A stretch of DNA of 64,000 nucleotides from Schistosoma mansoni (taxonomy: Eukaryota; Platyhelminthes; Trematoda; Strigeidida; Schistosomatidae): contig NW_017385987.1 of NCBI RefSeq assembly GCF_000237925.1, positions 3,472,001 to 3,536,000 of the forward strand, read 5' to 3'. The translations under genes were made by a program, and so were the position numbers. This document shows positions 34,077-45,555 of this stretch, piece after piece. Position 1 is the first letter of the stretch, and every line of letters begins with the position of its first letter. The notes under the pieces were generated by a model. The model was not told the origin of the DNA. It saw only the letters and a list, made by a program, of their open reading frames with translations, and did no database searches.

Positions 34077-36539
34077 TTCAACTTCGCCTGTAGGTCTTCT
34101 AGAATTACCATCGGTCCCAAGCCCACACAAAGGAGGAGGGTTGAGCATGGGGTTAGCGACCCATCCCTTAGAAAACTAACTCGCTAGAAAAACACTAACC
34201 AGAAAAAATAATCCAAACCATTTAAACTCTTCCCTTCGACTTCAAGGAAGAATTATGACACTTCAGGATGAAAACCGAGATTTTTCGGAAGTCGCGAGGC
34301 CGATGCCCCTTCTAACAACAAGAGCAACAATTTTTATAAGCACATGGAACGTCCGAACAATGTGGGATACCGGGAAGACCAGTCAAATAGCAATGTAAAT
34401 GAGGAGTTACAAATTGACAGTACTCGGAATCAGCGAAACCCATTGGACCGAAGATGGACAGCAAAGGTTAGGTACGGGAGAGATGCTGTTAAACTCTGGT
34501 CACGAAGAGGAAAATGCTCCACGCAGTCAGAAAGTTGCTCTGATGCTATTCGAACAAGCACGTAATGCACTTGTAGGATGGAAATATCACGGATCCAGAA
34601 TCATCAAAGCATCATTCAAAACGAAAAAGGAGGGAATCACAATGAATGTTATCAAATGTTATACACCTACCAATGATAGCAACGACGACGATAAAAATCA
34701 GTTCTACTCGAGGCTCGAATCAATTATAGCGAATTGCCCGAGAAATGACCTCACCATCCTGATGGCAGATCTAAGTGCCAAAGTCGGAGTGGAAAACACA
34801 GGATATGAAGATATAATTGGACGACATGGACTGGGAGAGATAAATGAAAATGAGAAGAGATTTGCAAATACATGTGCATTCAACAAATTGGTTATAGGCG
34901 GCACAATATTTTCACACAAACGCATACACAAAGCTACATGGATCTCACCGGACCACACCACATAGAACCAGATAGATCATATTTGCATAAAAAAATTTCC
35001 GAATGACACTGGAAGATGTGAGTACCAGGAGAGGAGCTGACATAGCTTCAGTGTTAAGTCGGCTTACAGTAAACTCTATCAGAGCCTCCAGAGGCTCATA
35101 AAGAGCCCCAGCCAATCAGCGATTAATTAGAAGCTATGCTACTAAAATAACGAGATCCTGATTGGCTGTTTAACACACTGCTACTACGGAAACTCAAGGT
35201 CTCTTAATTACTATAAAACCCCTGTATTTTCTGTACATAAATGAATCCTGTAGTAAAACGCTTCCCACACACTTTGTGCCTTTTCTATGGTCTTCAAGTC
35301 GGTGTATAGTTCTAGCTCGGGGGTACGGAACTAGTAGACGCCCAACTTCGAGATCAACAGGCTGGATTCCGTAAGGATAGGTCGTGCACAGACCAAATTG
35401 CGACACTCATCGTGGAACATTCAGTTGAGTGGGACTCGTCACTATACATAAACTTCATCAACTATGAGAAGGCGTTTGACAGTGTGGACCAGAGAACATT
35501 ATGGAAACTTCTTCGACACTATGGAGTTCCTCAGAAGATTCGCAACATTATCCAGAACTCATACGATGGACTACAGTGCAAAGGTGTTCATGGGGCACAG
35601 ATGACAGTTGCATTTCCAGTAAGGACCGGAGTCAGACAACTCTATCTACTCTCCCCCTTCCTCTTTCTTCTGGTGATTATGAATACCTTGAAATCTGAAG
35701 GGAAGCACGGAACACAATCGACATCTCAGGATCAATTAGACGATTTAACTTCGCAGATGACCTAACCCTCCTATACCATACACACGAACAAATACAGATG
35801 AAGACAACAAATGTAGCAGCAGCCTCTGCATCAATAGGCCTCAACACACACAAAGTAAAAAGCGAGATTCTCAAATACAACAAGGGGAACACCGAGCAAT
35901 TCACGCTTGATGGCAAAACTATGGAAGATGTGGAAAAATTCACGTACCTGAGAAGCATCATTGATGAGCAAGGAGGATCTGATGAAGATGTAAAGGCGAG
36001 GATTGGCAAACGAAGGACCGCGTTTCTATAATTGAAAAACATATGGAACTCAAAATAACTGTCAACTAACTTCAAAGTGATAATCTTCAATACGAACGTC
36101 AAGACAGTCCTACTGTATGGAGCTGAAATGTGTAGAACTACTACATCCATCGTCAAGAAGGTTCAAGTATTTATAAACAGTTTACGCAAAATACTCAACA
36201 TTCACTGACAGGATACCATCAGGAACAGCCTTCTGTGGGAGGGGACAAACCAGCTTCCAGCTGAAGAGGAAATTAGTAAAAGACGTTGAAAGTGAATAGG
36301 ACATACACTGAGGAAATCATTGGACTGCATCACGAGGTATGTGATAAATTGGAATTCTGAAGGGAAGCGGAAAAGAGGAAAGCCAAATAACACATTACTC
36401 CGGGAAATAGAAGCAGACATGAAAAGGATGGATAGCAACTGGAAAGAACTGTAAAAGACTGTCCAGGACATGGTTTGATGGAGAATGTTGTTGGGCGGCC
36501 AATGCTCCTCCACGAGGAGTAACAAGCGTAAGTAAGTAA
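34077..36539 (+). mobile_element. RTE-clade (SR2-type) LINE with internal loss and an LTR inside
   Basis: The 5' leader (from GGTCCCAAGCCCACACAAAG near 34110) aligns with the other SR2-type copy at 43370-45545. The apurinic-type endonuclease follows at 34330-35048: TWNVRTMW, LGISETHW, TILMADLSAKVG (usually GDFNAKVG, so the catalytic Asp/Asn pair is altered) and ATWISPDHT. About 0.9 kb joining endonuclease to RT is missing and a solo LTR occupies the break. RT resumes at ~35345 with QQAGFRKDRSCTDQ, FINYEKAFDSVD and, after a frameshift, FADDLTLLYHTHEQ. The C-terminal part runs to LPAEEEISKRR-like sequence. The 3' end has the GTAAGTAAGTAAG short repeat (36527-36539) typical of RTE tails. Non-functional. 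Confidence 0.88.
35053..35343 (+). mobile_element. Solo LTR, gypsy-like (tentative), fossil
   Basis: Begins TGTTAAGTCGGCTTACAG and carries a promoter-like ACTATAAAACCCC box followed by TGTACATAAATGAATCC. The central and 3' parts are clearly homologous to the solo LTR at 45598-45978. No internal region is present. The family is probably gypsy-like, as such LTR elements are known in schistosomes, but no coding part is here to prove it. Moderate divergence from the second LTR suggests different subfamilies or insertion times. Confidence 0.55.
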
Positions 36540-37109
36540 GAAATACGTTCTATCTGCTGGCTCTAAAAGATATGACAATCTGAGTGTGACTTGGAATCCA
36601 GAATCAAATACTCATAAACATTTGTTTTTATTAACTACGAAAGTAGTAGTATTGTAAATATAATTTACCATTAATCTTAAAAGTCACATAAACGAATGTA
36701 TTTTCATAAATTCTCTCAAAGAAAACAATTTATACTTATTATAGTCATAATCTACAAACAGATATTAATTTTCCACGGAGAAATTTAAAGAGTATAAGCT
36801 TGTTCGTATAAACTCTCAGATAATTCAAGAAATCAACTATTTCTATTATTGTGAATGATTTTATTTATCAACTGTCAACTACATATGTTCATATTACAAG
36901 TATACGAAACTATGCTTTTAAAAATGTCTGCTATTCGTCCGCTTGACAGAAATTTTAATTGGATTAACTTGTTTACACATTTAACTCAAAGTATATGAAG
37001 TTATGGATCACAATTGCGGTACGTTTGAAGTTTGCGTTACTCTGACACGGTATTTATTACAAAGTGCTTATATATCGTTAAAGCCTAGTTTATAAATCAA
37101 TAATAACAT

Positions 37110-40100
37110 TCAGTTAACCCTATTTCTTCAGATATTGACAACTCTGGTCTTACCTATACCCCATGCTCTGCAACTCCTGTTACACCAGATAATAGTGGGA
37201 GTAGACTTATTCCGCACATGCTGCTGGATGACTCTATGTCTAACTTAATAATGAGTTCTAACTCACGAACAGATGGTATTGATCTAATTAAGAGCGAATT
37301 AGCCGCTGTCTATAAGCAATTAAGTGATATGCGTTCTAAAGTGGAGTCACTTGCGGGCTCTTTATTAAAGCATGATGATCTTAAACTAGAACTAAAGACA
37401 GTCACCCCTTCGACTGCTGTTGTCAAAGGATATAGTTACTTCTGAACTCGAAGACAGGATCAAATTAGAATCCGTTATTGACTTGATAGCTAGTGAAGTC
37501 ACCAAACGAATAATCTCTCGAAATAATGTGATTATATATAATATACCGGACAAAGTTGCCATTAAAACTGTAAGAAACCCGATACTAAAGGCAGCTAATC
37601 TCCAGGACAATCCATGCTAATGTATCCAACTTAGCAAAAAGCATCAAAAATACTCGTGCCCTATCCTGTTTAGATTTGATTCCCATTTATTAGCGGAACG
37701 TTTGAAAGAATCTGAACAGCTAGTCTGTGCGCATGCGAAGTTTAAAAACGCTCGTATAGTCTCAGACTAAACCACCAATCAAAGACTAACACAAAAGCGT
37801 ACCATGAACGAAAATAACATTGTTGAGGTCACAACAAATGTGATCGCGCCAACAGCTGAACCCACTGGTGCAGCTAATCTATCTCATGTTAGTCAGTGTA
37901 CTGATATACCAATGCAGTGTACTAGTTTGCCTCTCATACCCCTAGTGGCCCTAGATAACCAGGACATATCTGATGGAGACACTAATGTCATTCTTTCCAG
38001 TGTAATATCGGAAGCCAATGATCAAACACCTGATTCCATTGTGAAGGCTCATAAAAACACTGCTAAACCTAAAAAGAATATACCAATTAAGAAGAAAGTA
38101 AATAAAAAAACCTGGTTCTAGACCGAATACCAAAAATATTTCAACGGCCTTACCAAACAAAAGTATAATTTCTGAAACCATGCTTAACCCTACTCACCGT
38201 AAGGGAGGTTATAAGGACACATTTCGTTCAAACGTTACACGAGACGGCCACTACAACCATCATGTAAGCAGGCCTACTATTAGACAGTCGGCAATGAACC
38301 AACGTGCCGCATGGTTTCCCCCAAATGTTATAAATAATAAACCTGCAAGATGTAACTCTTATCATCACTCTTGCAGTGGGGAAGATGGTATACTAGGTTA
38401 TGCACCATCAACGCAACCCCAACATGCAGGCACCTGTCTTAATTGTCCACCAAAACAAGTACAACAAATTATTCAACCTTACCAAAATAGGGATTTTTTT
38501 TTCGGCCTCCAGAGATCCCTTGTTCCACTAGCACTACAATTCGCTCATGCTATAGCCCATGCGATCCGGAAAACACATTAAACCATAGTCCAGGCATAGC
38601 TAGAACTCATACCCTCGATAAAGATGCTCTCGGTTTTTTTTACACTACACTCTCCCTTTTTAAACTTATTACTTATTAACGCACGTTCACTTCTGAACAA
38701 AATTTCAGCCTTGAGAACCTTAGCCTTTCTAGCCAAGCCTTCTTTTATACTTATCACTGAAACGTGTTGTTATCCAGCAGTGGCCGATTCCGAATTAAAT
38801 ATCCAAAACTATCGACTCTATCGCTGTGACAGAGAAACTAAGCGAGGAGGCGGTTGTCTTATATTTGCTTAGGATACCATAATAACCAACAAATTTGAAG
38901 ATAGTGTCTTGAATAGTTTACCAGAATCGATCTGGATATCAATCAATACCCTAAACCATAGTCTACTCCTAGGTTGTATATATAGAGCTCATGATAGTAC
39001 TGATAATTTGAATGATCTTATTATCAATGCATTTATACACTCATCTACTCTAAACTTCAGTGCTAAGATTATCACTGACGATTTCAATTATCCTGGGATT
39101 AACTGGAGTACCGGTAGTTGTCAGTCTAGCCATGATGACTTTTATCAATCCTTAATCTGTACTGCTGGTCACAGTGGGTCCGTACCCCAACAAGGGTTGA
39201 TAGTACACTTGATCTAATATTTAGTAGAGATATCATTCCCCTATCTGTACAAGTATACAACGAGTTTGAAAGCAGTGATCATAGGATAGTAGCTTGTGCT
39301 CTCCCCATCCATCCCTCCTACAACCGACCAATTCAAAGAACCTGCATTTATAGAGATTATAAGTATGCAGACTGGGACCTCTTGAGCTCACTGATCAAAC
39401 TCTCAGACTGTGATGAATTCTTCTCATGTAATAGTCTCACAGATGCCATAAACATATTCTATTTGATTGTTAACTTTTGTCCAGATTCCTGTACACCAAT
39501 TAAGACTTACAGGATTAGTAAACATTTCGAATTATATATACCGGCTAAATATCGTAATAAACTAAGACGCCTAAAGAAACGTTATTTTATATCTAACGAC
39601 TTCACGGCAGTCACACAAATAACAATAATTTTTAACCAAATAAAAGAGAAACATAGGTTAAAAGCCATCAATGAAGAGCTATTAGCACAAAGTACTAGCT
39701 CAAAAGTGAAAAACCTAATCCACATTTACAATAAACGTGCTAAATCAACTCAAAAGGTTGATATACCATGCATCCTGTATAATAATAGTTTTATATATGA
39801 CCCAAGAACTATAGGTTACATAACTCGAAACCTTCATAACAGCGAATCTCGTATAATAATGTACAAAGTCTGTGTTTCACCACTCCTCGAATACTGCGCG
39901 TTTTTCCTTAGTAGCACGCGCATAAAAGATAAATAAGAACTGGAATCGGTACAGAGACGATTTACACTTCGTACTTTTGGACCTGATAGTGTCTTGACAT
40001 ATAACTCGAGGTGTAGAAAACAAGGGCTTGACCCTTTATGGATGAGGAGACTCGAACTTAACCTTATCTTCTTTATCAAAATACTTAACAAACTCTCTCT

Positions 40101-40740
40101 CACATCCAGCCAGGCGATTCAATATGCTAAAGCCTCACATTACGACATTCGTAACTCCTTGTCTTTAGCGAAACAAACATATTCTAGATCTTCTTTCTAT
40201 ATGAATTACTTTACCTGTAAGTTTTCTAGGCTCTGGAATAATTTACCTCAAACTATCCGTATGTTAAACTCTCTCCTATTGTTTGTTCGCTCCATTAATG
40301 CCTTTTGCTCCTCTGAAAATGCATTAAATGCTCTAGCGCCTGCAAGTGTATCTTACTCCACAAGTGAGATTATCGGAACTTTAAATGTTTAACCTCTTAC
40401 TTGCTATCATTGTTTTGTTGTTCCGTGCTCTTTGCTTTTATCTTACTTTCTCTAGTTGTAGATAATTATCAATAACTCGCTTTGGCACTAGAAATAATCT
40501 TACAGAACATCAGGCTATCTACTTAAGAAAAAATGACAAGTTCCCTGGTGTTGCATTGGCCTGCCATATATAAACTATTTATCAATTACTAAACCAGCGA
40601 ACATAAAACTTTCTTATATTTCATGTTTGCTCTCTACATTAAATGTTGATTTTTATAACAATCTGATCATGCCTGTAAACTGGTGTGAATTCTGTAAATA
40701 TTATTTTCAGAATATATTATTATTATTAAAAATTTTGTCT
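37110..40740 (+). mobile_element. CR1-like LINE, both ORFs present, RT core deleted
   Basis: ORF1 region (37140-38580): a coiled-coil-prone stretch (SELAAVYKQLSDMRSKVESL) then RNNVIIYNIPD, the hallmark of CR1/jockey-type ORF1 proteins, and a Lys/Pro-rich segment; it is split by stops and a frameshift near 37430. ORF2: endonuclease from 38640 (LLINARSLLNKI, ILITETC, GGGCLIF; TDDFNYPGINW for the usual GDFNYP.I.W; SSDHRIV for the catalytic SDH). At ~39807 the frame passes without a break from NSFIYDPR to TIGYITRNLHNSESR, so the catalytic RT domain (several hundred residues) is missing. The C-terminal part (VCVSPLLEYC, ESVQRRFTLRTFG, YNSRCRKQGLDPLWMRR) runs to a stop at 40392. The tail near 40725 is ATTATTATTATTAAA. 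Confidence 0.88.
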
Positions 40741-40744
40741 ACAT

Positions 40745-41184
40745 GTTCGTTTTCTATACTGCCATAATAGTTCAGTTTTCTTTGTACATTTTACGAAAAC
40801 TAATTAAGTTTAAATGATCTTTGAATTACGACTGCTGGTTTATTTGACATAATTTTCAAACAAGTCAACTTGTTTACTTATTTGGCAAAAGTATAACATA
40901 GTTACATGGTATATAAGAACTTTCGTCTAAATTAGAGCGAATAGTTTCACAGTATTTGAGCGCCGAGTTGATGTAAGACATTAAATAGGAATAATATATT
41001 TGTATCCTTCACTCAAGTGTTGAAAAACATGACTGTATTGCATAATATATCAATTACAGCTTCGAAATCAATGAAATTAATGCTAGTTGAGCTGCGTTCA
41101 ACTTGAACGGATTCCTGATAACAACCAACCTCACATAAAAGAACAAACAAATTACACAATAATCTCCTAAATCCCTAGTGAGAC
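40745..41184. other. Left flank of the second gap
   Basis: At 40980-41003 ATTAAATAGGAATAATATAT matches the outer end of the Penelope-like unit at 41700-41800 in reverse orientation. The sequence up to the gap is otherwise unmatched. Confidence 0.45.
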
Positions 41185-41384
41185 NNNNNNNNNNNNNNNN
41201 NNNNNNNNNNNNNNNNNNNNNNNNNNNNNNNNNNNNNNNNNNNNNNNNNNNNNNNNNNNNNNNNNNNNNNNNNNNNNNNNNNNNNNNNNNNNNNNNNNNN
41301 NNNNNNNNNNNNNNNNNNNNNNNNNNNNNNNNNNNNNNNNNNNNNNNNNNNNNNNNNNNNNNNNNNNNNNNNNNNNNNNNNNNN
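41185..41384. other. Assembly gap (200 N)
   Basis: A run of N of round length. The right edge begins AAAATCTCAGCGAATG, the inner part of a Penelope-like end. Confidence 0.95.
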
Positions 41385-41470
41385 AAAATCTCAGCGAATG
41401 AATTTGAAGTAAATCCAGCGTTTCGCTTGGCAATCTGCTCCAAGCTTTCTCAAGGCATTATAATCGAACA
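41385..41470 (-). repeat. Penelope-like end with hammerhead-like motif (minus)
   Basis: On the minus strand GCTTGGAGCAGATTGCCAAGC forms a six-pair stem and is followed directly by GAAACGCTGG; the preceding bases CCTTGAGAA are a degraded CTGAAGAA. It is nearly identical, in reverse orientation, to 41700-41798. Confidence 0.6.
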
Positions 41471-41699
41471 TCAAAATTATGGAATATAAATAGGTACATG
41501 GTTCTTCGTTTCATTGTACACTGAATAGGTCATCCAATCAAGGTTAAAAATGTCTAGACTAGGTATTTGTATTAGTGGGTAAGAGATTTGTGATGTGAAA
41601 CGATAAGTGTTAATATAACATATTGTATATAAACGTAAGTGGTGAGAGGAGAAATTGCATTCACAATATATATTGTCTCTTGTCGGTGAATTTTTAAGA

Positions 41700-41798
41700 A
41701 AACGTACAAAAGCTTGGACCAGATTGCCAGGCGAAACGTTGAATTTACTTCAAATTCATTCGCTGAGATTTTACAAATATATTATTCCTATTTAATAG
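41700..41798 (+). repeat. Penelope-like end with hammerhead-like motif (plus)
   Basis: AGCTTGGACCAGATTGCCAG leads through a stem into GCGAAACGTTG, then ATTCATTCGCTGAGATTTTA and ACAAATATATTATTCC. The 5' half of the core is eroded (GTACAAAA in place of CTGAAGAA). It forms an inverted pair with 41385-41470. Confidence 0.6.
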
Positions 41799-42374
41799 TT
41801 ACATGGTTTTCCAATCATGCCTACTCGATAACTATACAGAAATATTCTGCTTTACTAGACTAGTTCTTCTCAAAGTTCGAAACCTATTCGCATAACGATT
41901 AACACCTTGTTTTATCTCCATATTTCTTTCATACTAATCAGAGACTTGGATTTAAAATGTTGGAAGGTGGCATTGACTTAGATACGTTTCAAACTTTAAC
42001 TTTCACCTATATTGATAAGTTTTAGTATTTAATGTTTTAGTTCATTTCATCAGATTCATGATTAATTTGAATACTATTCACAATTCACAGCATCAAAGTT
42101 TTCATCGTCATTATAGAATAAAACATACCTGTTCCAAATTGTGTACCTATAACTCCAAACAAAAATCTACAGTTTTCAAATTAGTAGCTTGTGTTCACTA
42201 TAACATTCATCTTTACGTTTTGTTTACACAACAGGCTTAATTAATCTGGTTTGTCGATCTATGTAAGATGTATTTCGTTGAAATAATGAACCGATCAACT
42301 TTAGACAAGCAATAAAAATCAACAATCTTCACAGTTCTATACTGACAATTATCATGTACTCACTACTGACTAGG

Positions 42375-42562
42375 CTTTTAGAGGGAATTCTTAGAGTTCT
42401 GTTTAGAAGCCATGACTAGTGGAGTTCAACCGTGTCGAGTGTGAGGCAGTTACCTACCGAAGACAATGGAATATAGTTGTACGATATCATTAACTGATTA
42501 AAGTTAAACATGAACACCACTGAATGCAGGCTTAGTGATCTAGATGTTAAGCGTTAAGAAAG
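42375..42562 (+). repeat. Old SINE-linked module plus SINE head
   Basis: Diverged copy of the module (GCCATGACTAGTGGAGTTCA, TTAAAGTTAAACATGAACAC, CACTGAATGCAGG) followed by only the first ~25 bases of the SINE head (CTTAGTGATCTAGATGTTAA). It confirms the module-SINE linkage in a copy that is clearly older than the others. Confidence 0.6.
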
Positions 42563-42564
42563 TG

Positions 42565-43365
42565 TTCATCGAGATAATCAATAAACTAATTTAACACGTG
42601 AGCTTTCATTAACATACGAAGATATTCAACACAATAACTGGATAACAGGTCCCCAGGATTATGAGCATCTCGTAATGAGTTGAAGATTCCCTAAATAAGT
42701 ACTGTTAAGTGAGAGATATGCGAACGATCACTTGATTAGAGGAGAAATATTGTGAAAAATTAGTACACGAAAATGGCCAGCTAATAAATCCGAGTTGATA
42801 TTTTTAGGATCCAGGATTAGAAAAGTCTCTTTGGTTTTCTTTTCCGTTGTCTGAAGGCATTCAATGTAATGTTATTATTGATGATGTGGCAGTTTGTCTA
42901 TAAATTTTTAATAAATTTTGGTAATATTATTGATTCATCAGTTTGTAGTTAGTTCATTGTTATTCATCATCTATTTGTTTGGTATGGTTGACTGGCTCAA
43001 TACTTTTAAGTTGTTTTTATCAAATAGTTTCTTATCAACTCCATGTATTCAAGATATAGAAATATTAATATTTTCATTAATTTGCATTTAAAGAAATTCA
43101 TTTGTAGTTCCCCTTTTCTCTAATTTAGTCTAACTTACCATTAAAGAACACGATCAATGCATTTACTGATAAACATACACACACACAAGCACACAGAGAA
43201 CAGGACTTTGTTGACACAGTTCAATTATCTATCTTATAAGATTGAAGCAATTATTGTTTCTCATACAGTAACAAGCATGTAAATTTACAATATGACATAG
43301 TGATATATTTGTGAAATCCTAATAAGTGAAAAATTGGGTTTCTGACTTGTCACAGAATTATGTGG
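42565..43365. other. Intergenic; nothing recognised
   Basis: AT-rich, with a short (AC)n-like run near 43178-43190. No gene seen. Confidence 0.4.
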
Positions 43366-43369
43366 ATCA

Positions 43370-45545
43370 GGCATGCCGTAGTGTCGAAGAAGACACCATA
43401 ATGTTGTCCTGTCGACGCTATCAAATAATTTCTTGTAGTCAATAAGGTTGATGTAGAGTGATGAATTCCATTCGATTGATTGTTCCACAATGATCCATAG
43501 AGTTGTGATTTGGTCTGTACACGATCGATCCTTACGGAATCCAGCCTGTTGGTCTCGAAGTTGGGCGTCTACGGATTCCTTCATTCTGTTTAACAATACT
43601 CTGTTGAAGACTTTTCTTGGTATTAAAAGAAGAGTGATGCCCCTGTAGTTATCACACTTTCTGAGATCGCCTTTATTTGGTATTTTGATCAGAAGTCTTT
43701 TTTCAGTCTATGGGTACTGTTTCTTCATCCCCAATCTACTTGAGAGGGATGTGAGTATCTTTGCAGTTGCTGCTACATTTGCTTTCAGTGCTTCTGCCGG
43801 GATGTGTTCTGGTCCCGCTGCTTTGCCGCTCTGGGTTTGTCTAATGGGCATGCTGATCTCTTCAATTGTTGGTGGGCCAACATCGATTGGGAGGTCTGTG
43901 GGTGCTGCTTCGATGTTGGGTGGGTTCAGTGGAGCTGATTGACTTAAGAGTTCTTTGATGTGCTCTACCCACCTGTTCTTCATTGTTAGTGATTACTTTG
44001 CCTTCCTTGCTTTTCACTGGTCTTTCTGGCTTACGGTAATTTCCAGCAAGTTTCTTTGTTGTATCATACAGTTGTCTCATGTTTCCCTCTCTTGCAGCCT
44101 TTTCCGCTGTCATCGCTAAATCTTCCACATATTTACGTTTGTCGGTTCTGATGCTCCTCTTCACTTGCTTGTTTGCCTCTGTGTATTCGGCTTGTGCCTT
44201 GGCTTTTTCTGCTCTTGTTCGGCTGATATTGATTGCTACCTTCTTGTTCCTCCTTTCTTCAATTTTATCCAGTGTACCGACAGTGATCCATTCCTTGTGA
44301 TGGTGCTTCTTTTGGCCCAGAACCTCCTGACATGTTGAAACGATTGCCTCCTTGATACCTTTCCAGTTGCTCTCCATGGTAGTTCCTTCTCCATTGAGTA
44401 GATCATGAAAGGCCTGAAACCTGTTGCTGAGGGCTATGTTGAATTTGTTGAGTTTGTCAGCATCTCGAAGAAAGGCCGTATTAAACTTTTGTGATGTTGT
44501 CCGCGCCGTTGTCCAGTGCTTCTTGAGTTTTAGTTTCATCTTGGCGACCAGCAAATGATGATCGGATGCTATATCAGCTCCTCTTCTGATTCTCACATCC
44601 TCCATCGTCCTCCTGAACTTTTTTTGATGCAGATATGGTCGATTTGATTCTGTGTAGTGTGATCCGGTGAAATCCAAGTGGCTTTGTGTATGTTTTTGTG
44701 TGGGAATATGGTGCCACCTATGACCGGTTTATTGAAGGCACATAGGTTTGCAAATCTCTCACCATTTTCGTTCCTTTCTCCCAGTCCATGTCGTCCCATG
44801 ACGTCTTTGTATTCAGTGTTGTCCTTTCCAACCTTAGCATTGAAATCTCCCATCAGAATGGTCAGGTCCTTGGTTGGGCACTTCTCGAAAATCGACTGCA
44901 GCCTATCGTAGAATTGGTCTTTAGCGTTTTCATCGTAGTCGTTGGTAGGCGCATAGCATTGGATGACGTTCACTGTAATGCCCTTTCTCTTTGTTTTGAA
45001 GGAGGCTTTGATGATCCTTGGTCCATGAGATTCCCATCCAATAAGTGCATTTTGTGCTTTTCTGGACAGCATCAATGCCACCCCTTGTGTATGTGGGGCA
45101 TTTTTTTCTCCATAACCGGAGTATAACAGAATTTCCCCTGGAGATAGTTGTTGTTGTCCAACCTGCGTCCAATGTGTTTCACTAATTCCAAGCACCTCCA
45201 GGTTGTATTTTCTCATTTCTGCAGCAATTTGGAAGACTCTCCCGGTTTCCCACATTGTCCGGACATTCCATGTACCTATAAAAATTGTCGCTCTGGTTGT
45301 AAGAAGGTGCATCGGCCTCATGACTTCCGAAGGAACTCAGCTTTTATCATGAGGCGTTATAATTCTTCCTTCAACTTTCATGGCAAAGTTTAAGTTGTTT
45401 GAATAGTATTTTCTGGTTAGTGTTTTTTTAGCGAGTTGGTTTTCTACGGGATGGGGTCGCTAACCCCATACCCCAACCCTCCTCCTTTATCCGGGCTTGG
45501 GACCGGCAGTAGCCCCTAGAGGAGCTACAGGCGGAGTTAACTTCC
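43370..45545 (-). mobile_element. RTE-clade (SR2-type) LINE, 5' two-thirds, 3' end missing
   Basis: From the 5' leader at 45545, the endonuclease (45321-44593) reads TWNVRTMW, LGISETHW, ILMGDFNAKVG and ATWISPDHT, with SDHHLLVAKMK after a frameshift, so the catalytic Asp/Asn and SDH are present. The linker (to ~43860) is rich in Lys, Arg and Glu (SRTRAEKAKAQAEYTEANKQ). A second frameshift leads to the RT start: GKAAGPEHIPAEALK, NYRGITLL, QQAGFRKDRSCTDQ and LIDYKKLFDSVD. Sequence stops matching at LLRHYGMPD (~43371), before the FADD motif. Loss of the 3' rather than the 5' end is unusual for a LINE and points to a later deletion or rearrangement. Confidence 0.88.
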
Positions 45546-45555
45546 CTAATCAAGT

